Positions 7,561 through 14,600 of a stretch of DNA of 17,516 bases are shown piece by piece. Every line of letters starts with the position of its first letter. Position 1 is the first letter of the stretch. The notes beneath the pieces are model-generated. The model made no database searches, was not told where the DNA came from, and saw nothing but the letters and a program-made list of their open reading frames with translations. Source of the stretch: Bacteroidia bacterium (GTDB lineage Bacteria; Bacteroidota; Bacteroidia; NS11-12g; UBA9320); the NCBI GenBank assembly GCA_022425465.1, contig JAKMFK010000117.1, positions 1-17,516 of the forward strand. Direction: 5' to 3'. Position numbers and translations under genes: made by a program.

Positions 7561-7941
7561 TTAAGCAAAACATTCCTCACATTGTCCCAATAACAACATG
7601 TTGGCTTGATCTATTTGATGATTTGGTATTTTAGGAATCTGGACACTTACCGACAAGCATTCCACTTTACCACACTCATTACATTGAAAATGAGGGTGGA
7701 TATCCGAATGTTTATATGAGGTACAATCATTGCATTTAGCATACCATTTCAATCCATTCTTACCTAAAAATGTGTGCAACTTTCCTTCTTTCTCAAAACG
7801 TTCAAGAATTCGATATACCGTAGTTTTATTCATCGTATGCTTGTGCATTTGAACTAGCTCTATAACAGAGTAGGCATTATCCGTCTTTTCGAATACTTGC
7901 CAAACCAATTTAACTGATTGCGTTTGTCTGGATAAACTCAT
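7561..7941 (-). CDS. Fur-family metal-dependent transcriptional regulator
   Basis: A 126-residue protein, somewhat shorter than the usual 135-165. The N-terminal winged helix ends in the recognition segment MNKTTVYRILERFEKEGKLH (37-56), typical of Fur/Zur/PerR. The C-terminal domain carries the structural zinc site as CNECG (C87, C90) and CEEC (C121, C124) and a metal-sensing cluster around HSDIHPHFQC (H78, H82, H84). An additional CNDC pair (C70, C73) lies just before it, so a further or rearranged thiolate site is possible. The family represses genes for metal uptake or peroxide defence by binding palindromic operators. Whether this is an iron, zinc or peroxide regulator cannot be read from the sequence; no obvious metal transporter is next to it. 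It is transcribed toward the hydrolase gene (21-base gap between the two ends) and lies 80 bases downstream of the CotH gene, but has its own TAnnTTTG element 4 bases before its ATG. Confidence 0.9.
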   Translation of the reverse strand: MSLSRQTQSVKLVWQVFEKTDNAYSVIELVQMHKHTMNKTTVYRILERFEKEGKLHTFLGKNGLKWYAKCNDCTSYKHSDIHPHFQCNECGKVECLSVSVQIPKIPNHQIDQANMLLLGQCEECFA

Positions 7942-7945
7942 TATT

Positions 7946-7953
7946 CAAATTTA
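7946..7953 (-). promoter_or_regulatory. Bacteroidota -7 promoter element (TAAATTTG) for the Fur-family gene
   Basis: Read on the minus strand the bases are TAAATTTG, then AATA, then ATG 7941. It is the same octamer and the same 4-base spacing as at the M23 gene, so this is unlikely to be chance and argues that the regulator is transcribed separately from the CotH gene. Confidence 0.55.
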
Positions 7954-8021
7954 CTGGAACTTAATTGCATTTAATCTATTCAAAATTATACTGAATGTCT
8001 AAATATAAAAAATTGAAGACA

Positions 8022-11000
8022 TCAATACTTGACAAAATTTTTGACTGTCACCTCTCCCTCTTTCTCAATTGCTAAATGATACATACCATCATTCAAAAAA
8101 CGCACATCAATTTGTTTGACATTAGATGAAGAATATACCAATTGTCCAATATTAGAATAAATTTTAGTATTAAATACTCCTCTTATTCCATCTATCGTCA
8201 AAATACTTCGAACTGGATTCGGATACAACGTAACTTTATCAAGTATGGAAGATTGCAATTCGTTAATTGCACTAGGACTACCATATGAATTTATGCAACT
8301 CCAACTTTCAGGCAGTAAATTATCAAGATCTGATGAGATAAGTTCCAAGGTTTTGCCTCTCTTATCCGCACAAGTTGGCCAGGGTGATTCCGACTGATAT
8401 CCAACCTGGTCATGAAGAAGGTTATTTTCGTTATATAATCGAACAGAATCTGTCCGCCCAAAACCAAAACCAAGTTCTCCAATGTAATTAGTAATTTCTG
8501 GGAATTGGGAAGAAAATCTAGCTGAATCTTTTACGAACACGAGATAACCATCCGCCTCGATTGAAGTACCTGATGGAATTGAGAAAATATGAGCATCATT
8601 AGCATCTTTAATAGTCCAACCAGACAAATCTATATATGAATCATTTGGATTATACAACTCGATCCAGTCATCCGTGTCAAAACTTTCTTTGGATCTGTAG
8701 TTTATCTCATTAATAACTAAAGGATTCACCAAAGATTCCGCAGGTTTAAAGTTAGGTGTGATTTCAAAGGCATCTTCCAAACTTATTTCAACAATCTCAT
8801 CAGTAGACGATAAATCACCACTCCAATGAGAGAACTCATACCCTTGTCTTGCAATAGCCTTTAACTGTATGGGAACAGTCTCAAAATAATCTCCAGTCCA
8901 TGAATCTTCTTGAATATTGAGATTATCATTTACATTCACAAAACCCTCAGAAACATCATAGTTAATAATGGTTATGGGATGAAAGCTAGGTAGATTAAAC
9001 TCAGACAAAATATGATTTTTCACAACAGGGTGACGTTTCACAGCAAAACTTCGCATCTCATTGATAAAAAAATTAATCCAGGCATCAATGTCATCAATAC
9101 TGATATTGTAATAAGACAGCGAGGGATCTGTTCTCCAACGCTCATAATGAGCAGTCATCTCAGGCAAAATAGAACTATAAATTTTATTAATATGTGCAAT
9201 TACATTAGCTGGAAGAAAGCGTGTATTCAACTCATCTGCATAACGATTTATAAATTGATTTCTAAACCCAATGTTTCTAGTTAATCTTCTAAAAAGAAGT
9301 GTTGACCAAGATGGATTAGGCCATGCTGGTCCACTTGGTTCAAGTGCAAAACTTAGGGTATTATTATTGGAACTGTTTAAATCCCACCATGGCCCAAAAC
9401 CAAAATCGGTATCATACATAATCCATCGCCACTTCCCTTCTGAATGTTTCCAATATTTGATATTATTACCAGGCCAATCTGTATTGTTAAAAAATATATT
9501 AGCTGCTTTATACAAAGCATATTCCTTTAAATCAACCCGTTGTTTTACATATTCAAAATTTGAATTAATTGATAAATCAGTTGTACGAACATAATTCATC
9601 AATGCTACATATTCTTCATTATCACCTTCTACTACCTCTGCGTTATTGGTCAGTATTGTGATTTGATCTGCATTAACGTTGTGTTTGGCAGCCAACATGT
9701 GCTCATTTATCTTCTCTCTTAGGTTGTACATTCCCCAATATTGCCCGTTGATGTATGTCGCAACTGGATTGTGCTCAGAAAAGTCCAAACCCGAACCACG
9801 CATCAAACTTGTTAGGGTAATGTCTTTCATAGATGTACGCAACCAATCTTGCCCAGAATTTCGAATGACTAGTGCTTCGAAATCGTCGTATCGCAATTGA
9901 TCAAAAAAGGAATGTTCGAACTTTGAATCACCATACTGACCTCTAGCAAACAAAGACATGGAACGTTGACCATTTTGCCCCCTACTCCAACCACCAAATA
10001 TTTTAACCCCCGCATTAAAACTCACAGAAGTATCTTCTCCTTTTTCATGAAAAGAAAAATGAATGGGTCGTTCCCAATCTTCCCAAAAATTAGCACCAAA
10101 AAAGGGTATGTTTTGATCAAAAGTTCCTTCCGGCCCAAACACATAAATACCCGTATCTTGATGAAAAAAATCATCAGGTTCCACTGTCAACAACATCACA
10201 TCTATTTCATGATTTTTAGATAATATATAGGATTCCGAATAAATTGGGGAGGGAATTTTATTTTCCGAGTAGATTCTTGCTCTTATACTGGTATTTGAAC
10301 TAATACTAATTGCATTTGTGTATTCAGGTGATGATTTAGTAGGCTTGGCCCCTCCCAATTCATATCGAATAACTTCATCTGCTTGATTACCAGACAGAAC
10401 AAGATTAAATGGTCCTTCAACTAATCCCCCTTTTTGTGAAAAAACCACGTGGCTTGAAACTGAACCTACAAATTCATTAGAGGAATTTTGGTAACCCGGT
10501 GTAGTTTCAATAAACCTAACCAAATCATTAGAACTTCGAGAAACACCGATTGATGTATTAGGAGCCAAATTCTCTACAACTAATTGATCAACTAATACAC
10601 CCGTATTATCAAAAAGGCTTAATATTTCATAATCTGATGATATACTGAAATTGGTGTGGTAGTTTGATGATGAAAGGTTTAATACTGCTGGTGGAGTTAC
10701 ACCTGAGTTGTTAGGTGAAGTAAAAATTGCCGACAAAAATGGTATAATCGTAAAATCTGATGAATTGGATGACACATTATGTGCTTGAATAGCTATTACA
10801 TTTTCACCTTCATTTAAAATAGATGCAAAATCATCTATAGAAAACCGTTCGGGTATGCCTCCATTGTACATTTGTGCTTCATGATCTTGAATTGTTGTAG
10901 TTTGATATGATGGAGGGTTACCATTTATATTGGCTCGTGCTATCTCCACGCCATTAATATAGGCTACAAACCCATCATCATAATCAATATCAAGTATCAA

Positions 11001-11522
11001 AGAAGCCATATTTGATAAATTGTCTACTGTAAACTTCTTTCGAATGTACAATGAAGTACTACCCTGAGGTATAAGTGTAGCATCGTCACCATCATCATAA
11101 CCAAAACCAGATGGTCCCTCTGACCATGTTGCATCATTAAAACTCAAAGATTTCCATTCTGAATTCAGTTCGTTAGTGGGTACAAGATATTTAAAATTAT
11201 CCCCCTGATTTACTATGGTACGAGAATAGTTTATAGCCGATCTATCTTTTGAAGATGCCCATAACAATAAATATTCATTGCGATTGAGGGTAATGTCCGG
11301 AAATGTCCATTTATCATAATCATCAACATCATCGGTGAGTGTCCAATTGGCAATGGAAACTTCTTGATTTCCATAATTATTTAATTCAATCCAATCAGGA
11401 GAATCACCATCCTCATCAAAATATACTGAATTTGAAGAAACTACCTCATTAAAACGAATTGTCTGGGCATTTAAACTTAACAAAATGCATAGTGTAGATA
11501 GACACAAAAGACTTGACCTCAT
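8022..11522 (-). CDS. T9SS-secreted CotH-kinase-fold protein with lamin-tail, chitobiase-C and InlB-like domains
   Basis: A 1166-residue secreted protein. The order (residues from ATG 11522) is: signal peptide 1-20 ending LNAQ; first half of a lamin-tail domain 22-95 (NEVVSSN, DWIELNNY, YLLLWAS); a galactose-binding-like beta-sandwich about 115-268 (WKSLSFNDATWSEGPSGFGY, LYIRKKF, FVAYINGVEI, GENVIAIQAHN); second half of the lamin-tail domain about 287-348; a chitobiase C-terminal-like domain 365-437; the CotH-kinase domain about 440-830 with INGQYWGMYNLREKI (592-606), NTDWPGNN (680-687) and WRWIMYDTDFGFG (698-710), whose aspartates are the expected phosphotransfer and metal residues; an InlB-like repeat 850-927; a second lamin-tail domain 935-1090; and a T9SS type A sorting domain 1096-1166 (TLYPNPVRSILTI ... 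LNDGMYHLAI). CotH proteins phosphorylate other proteins in spore coats; the role of secreted Bacteroidota homologues is unknown. A TTG start at 11531 is possible, but ATG 11522 fits the signal peptide and the nearby -7 element. Confidence 0.88.
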   Translation of the reverse strand: MRSSLLCLSTLCILLSLNAQTIRFNEVVSSNSVYFDEDGDSPDWIELNNYGNQEVSIANWTLTDDVDDYDKWTFPDITLNRNEYLLLWASSKDRSAINYSRTIVNQGDNFKYLVPTNELNSEWKSLSFNDATWSEGPSGFGYDDGDDATLIPQGSTSLYIRKKFTVDNLSNMASLILDIDYDDGFVAYINGVEIARANINGNPPSYQTTTIQDHEAQMYNGGIPERFSIDDFASILNEGENVIAIQAHNVSSNSSDFTIIPFLSAIFTSPNNSGVTPPAVLNLSSSNYHTNFSISSDYEILSLFDNTGVLVDQLVVENLAPNTSIGVSRSSNDLVRFIETTPGYQNSSNEFVGSVSSHVVFSQKGGLVEGPFNLVLSGNQADEVIRYELGGAKPTKSSPEYTNAISISSNTSIRARIYSENKIPSPIYSESYILSKNHEIDVMLLTVEPDDFFHQDTGIYVFGPEGTFDQNIPFFGANFWEDWERPIHFSFHEKGEDTSVSFNAGVKIFGGWSRGQNGQRSMSLFARGQYGDSKFEHSFFDQLRYDDFEALVIRNSGQDWLRTSMKDITLTSLMRGSGLDFSEHNPVATYINGQYWGMYNLREKINEHMLAAKHNVNADQITILTNNAEVVEGDNEEYVALMNYVRTTDLSINSNFEYVKQRVDLKEYALYKAANIFFNNTDWPGNNIKYWKHSEGKWRWIMYDTDFGFGPWWDLNSSNNNTLSFALEPSGPAWPNPSWSTLLFRRLTRNIGFRNQFINRYADELNTRFLPANVIAHINKIYSSILPEMTAHYERWRTDPSLSYYNISIDDIDAWINFFINEMRSFAVKRHPVVKNHILSEFNLPSFHPITIINYDVSEGFVNVNDNLNIQEDSWTGDYFETVPIQLKAIARQGYEFSHWSGDLSSTDEIVEISLEDAFEITPNFKPAESLVNPLVINEINYRSKESFDTDDWIELYNPNDSYIDLSGWTIKDANDAHIFSIPSGTSIEADGYLVFVKDSARFSSQFPEITNYIGELGFGFGRTDSVRLYNENNLLHDQVGYQSESPWPTCADKRGKTLELISSDLDNLLPESWSCINSYGSPSAINELQSSILDKVTLYPNPVRSILTIDGIRGVFNTKIYSNIGQLVYSSSNVKQIDVRFLNDGMYHLAIEKEGEVTVKNFVKY

Positions 11523-11528
11523 ATAATT

Positions 11529-11536
11529 CAAAGGTA
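11529..11536 (-). promoter_or_regulatory. Bacteroidota -7 promoter element (TACCTTTG) for the CotH gene
   Basis: On the minus strand TACCTTTG is followed by six bases (AATTAT) and ATG 11522. The element overlaps the alternative TTG codon at 11531, which argues against TTG as the true start, since it would fall inside the promoter. Confidence 0.45.
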
Positions 11537-11652
11537 ATTAAATTCAATCATTTTTTAATTTACTACAAGCTTATTCAACATACTTCACTACCCTAATAAC
11601 TTCTAAATATGCTATTCTCTAATTTTTTAAAATATCTCCATTCATTTTTATA

Positions 11653-11660
11653 TATTTTTG
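11653..11660 (+). promoter_or_regulatory. Possible -7 promoter element (TATTTTTG) for the giant adhesin gene
   Basis: TATTTTTG matches TAnnTTTG and lies 10 bases before ATG 11671 (19 before the alternative ATG 11680). It is within a T-rich stretch, so a chance match is more likely than at the other sites. Confidence 0.35.
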
Positions 11661-11670
11661 TGGAACTGAG

Positions 11671-14600
11671 ATGCTTACAATGATAAATAGGTGGATAACT
11701 AGCATATTAATTCTATTGATTTCGATGTTCTCCTCATTGGCTCAATCCAAACTCAATATCAAAATCAACAATCCCTCACAAGTCGATTTATGCATTGAAT
11801 CAGATTATTTAGAAATTGAGGTCAGAAATACGACAACCTCCATTGTTTCTGGCATTGAGACTCAGGTTAATTTTCCGAAAGGAATCACTTATGCTACAGG
11901 TTCGCTAACAGGAACTGGGGTTAGTGAAAAAAACATAAGTAACTTATCTAACCCTGTATTTAGCTTATCTAACATTGGGATTGCTCAATCTCGTATCATT
12001 AAAATAAAAATGAATACATCATGCGATATCAGTTTGTTTTTGAACAATGGTGGTTTGGCTATTGTAAAAACAACAACCTTATACAGTGGTGGATCAGTTC
12101 AAACAAATGGAAATGTACTTAATATTAAACAACCCTCTCTGAGTATTCAAAACATAACAAATCAATTAAAAACGGCTGACTTAGGAGACTCATACACTCG
12201 AGAGATAACCATAAAAAATAGTGGTTTGGGCAAATTAAAGCAGCTTACTTTCAATCGATTTTACAACAACGGACAAAGATTAATATCATATAATGCCATA
12301 AGAACTGTAAAAAATGGTTTAAATACAATTTCTACACTCGACTCTAATGATTTTAAAACCATCGGCAACAAGGATATTTACTTTGATTATAACGAAACAT
12401 TTATTTTTATAGATAGCATTGAAGTTGTTGCTTGTAACAATCTAAATGCTACATATTCTTCCTCATGGGGGTGTGATAATTCAACTTGTAAAACAACACA
12501 AAAATCAGCAAATACCTCAATATCAAATAAACGACCAGAACTCGAATTCACTCCAACTTCCTCGACTACTTCGTGTTTGTCCGACAAATACGATCATGAT
12601 CAACAATTAGTTATATATAATAAAGGAAATGATACAGCAAGAGCAATTGATTTAGCCATTTTTCAATCTAGTGGTAATGGATACCGATCAACTATGATGT
12701 CTAAAATTTTAGATACTTCATTCACTATTAAATACCCCTCAACTGGTACCGCTAATAAAATTAAACCTTACGGTACATCATCTTCAAATACAAGTGGAGT
12801 CTATGCATGTCTAGGAACTAATGCGGTTGGTCAGGTATTTCTCAATCTCCAAAATATGGCTCCAGGAGATACTGTGATTTTAAAATGGAAAACTAAATCG
12901 TGTTGTCCGTCAATATGTAATACTGGGACGATTTACAACCAACGTTGGAAATTCAAGGCAACTTACAAGAATCAATGCAACACCCTAATCAACTATAACG
13001 AAAAGTATGGAAGTGTAGGGTCTTACCAATCATTTAGAGTGAGTAAACTGATACCTACAGATATTGTAGATGGCCAAACTAAACAACTTGAATTTACAGT
13101 GAATAATGGCTATCTCTTTTATCCTAGTATTAGATCACAATTGACCATACAATTAAAATTACCTAATACTATATCACACTCATTGTCAGCTAATGATATT
13201 CTATTTACACACCCGAATGGTACATCTTGGTCACCATCTAGTGTTGTTCAAAGTAATGATACGGTTTTTGCTAAATTCAATGGATCACCTAAGGTTACAT
13301 TACCTAGAAGTGAATTATTAATCAACATAAAAGGAAATTGTCAGAGTAATACTACAAATAGCTCACAAAATATCGCAATCAATATCTTATTTAATCCAGA
13401 TACAACATGCACCTCTGGATGTGATATACCCTTATATTGTACTAATGACAACATTAAAGTTCATTGCAAGAACTCATGTGCTGGAGGCCTTCACTTTAAA
13501 AATTTTGAAGCTAAGCGAATAAGTTATGGTTTGCCAGATAACGATAATGATGGGATTCCTGATGCAACTGGTGCTTTAGATCATTCCAAAATAAAACATA
13601 ATCGTATCATGTATGGCGACACGCTTTTAACTACATTTAGTGGCAAAGTAAACAACGCTGGTTCGATTACCAATTGGAGCTATGGAAAAGCAACTACCAC
13701 ACTCGATTATGGTCGATATTTGTCAGCTAAACAAGCAACACTATATGTTTATCGCAGTGGTGTACTTGCTGTAACCTGTAACCAGGTCCCTTACACGTTC
13801 ATTTCAACAGGAAATACTAAAACCTACACTTTTGATATTAGCCTTGGAAGCCTAAGTTCTGCTGGGTGTTTAATTTACCCCAGCTTCCGATACAATAACA
13901 GAGATAGCTTGGTATTAAAAGTTAAATATGTGGTTGATCAGAATATAAGTAATTCCTCAGTAGATTTGCAACTAAGCAATACCTTTTACCTCAGTTCAAC
14001 TGCAAACCCAAGTGCATCACAGAAATACTCTTGTGACGATTTTTCTGCACGATTAAGTTTATTAGGTTATTACTTTACCAATTATGGAACTAACAATTTA
14101 TCCAAAAATGGATGTTCGAGTTTCAATATATCCCAGAACTTTTATTTGAGTGTAGGGAGGTGTTGCACCAATTATGCTGGTGGAAACATTTTTCCATATG
14201 AGTACAGGAAATGGGCTAAATTAAAAGAAATAATTTTTAAAAAGCCACAAGGGTTTGATGTAACCAACGGAAGTTTTAGGCAATACCGAACTAGAGGTAC
14301 AGGTAGGTCAACCAGTCAATTTATTAGTTCAATTAGCCCTTATTCACAAACTTCAAATGAGGTAACGTACAGAACAGATTCTTTGTATGCTGATGTTGGG
14401 GGCACGATTCTTATAAGCGATGACGGGTTTCATGGAACCTACACAGCTAGTCTTTCGCCAAATTGCATAGCGTCAAATAAATCCCATGATTTTATTTATG
14501 GATTTGTATTTGAGAAGTTAGGTTATCTAGGATCGGGTGTAGATACTATAATGACAACTAACACAAGAGATATAGTCACATTCACCAGGCAAAACATGAA

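Larger units (their letters stand above)
11523..11670. promoter_or_regulatory. Divergent intergenic region between the CotH and giant adhesin genes
   Basis: About 148 very AT-rich bases that hold the start regions of two large surface-protein genes transcribed away from each other. The two -7-like elements are at its two ends, close to the start codons. Apart from these I see no gene, hairpin or repeat in it. Confidence 0.5.

Noticed and set aside
9012..10223. Several plus-strand reading frames of 70-110 codons across the CotH gene.
   Set aside because: They are antisense to a long, well-recognised coding frame, have no family motifs, and read as unnatural mixtures of residues.
11523..11531. 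TTG at 11531 as start of the CotH gene.
   Set aside because: It would add only three residues before a good signal peptide and lies inside the TACCTTTG element.
12387..12587. Minus-strand frame of 66 codons inside the giant protein gene.
   Set aside because: It is antisense to an uninterrupted frame of over 1,900 codons, with no recognisable product.
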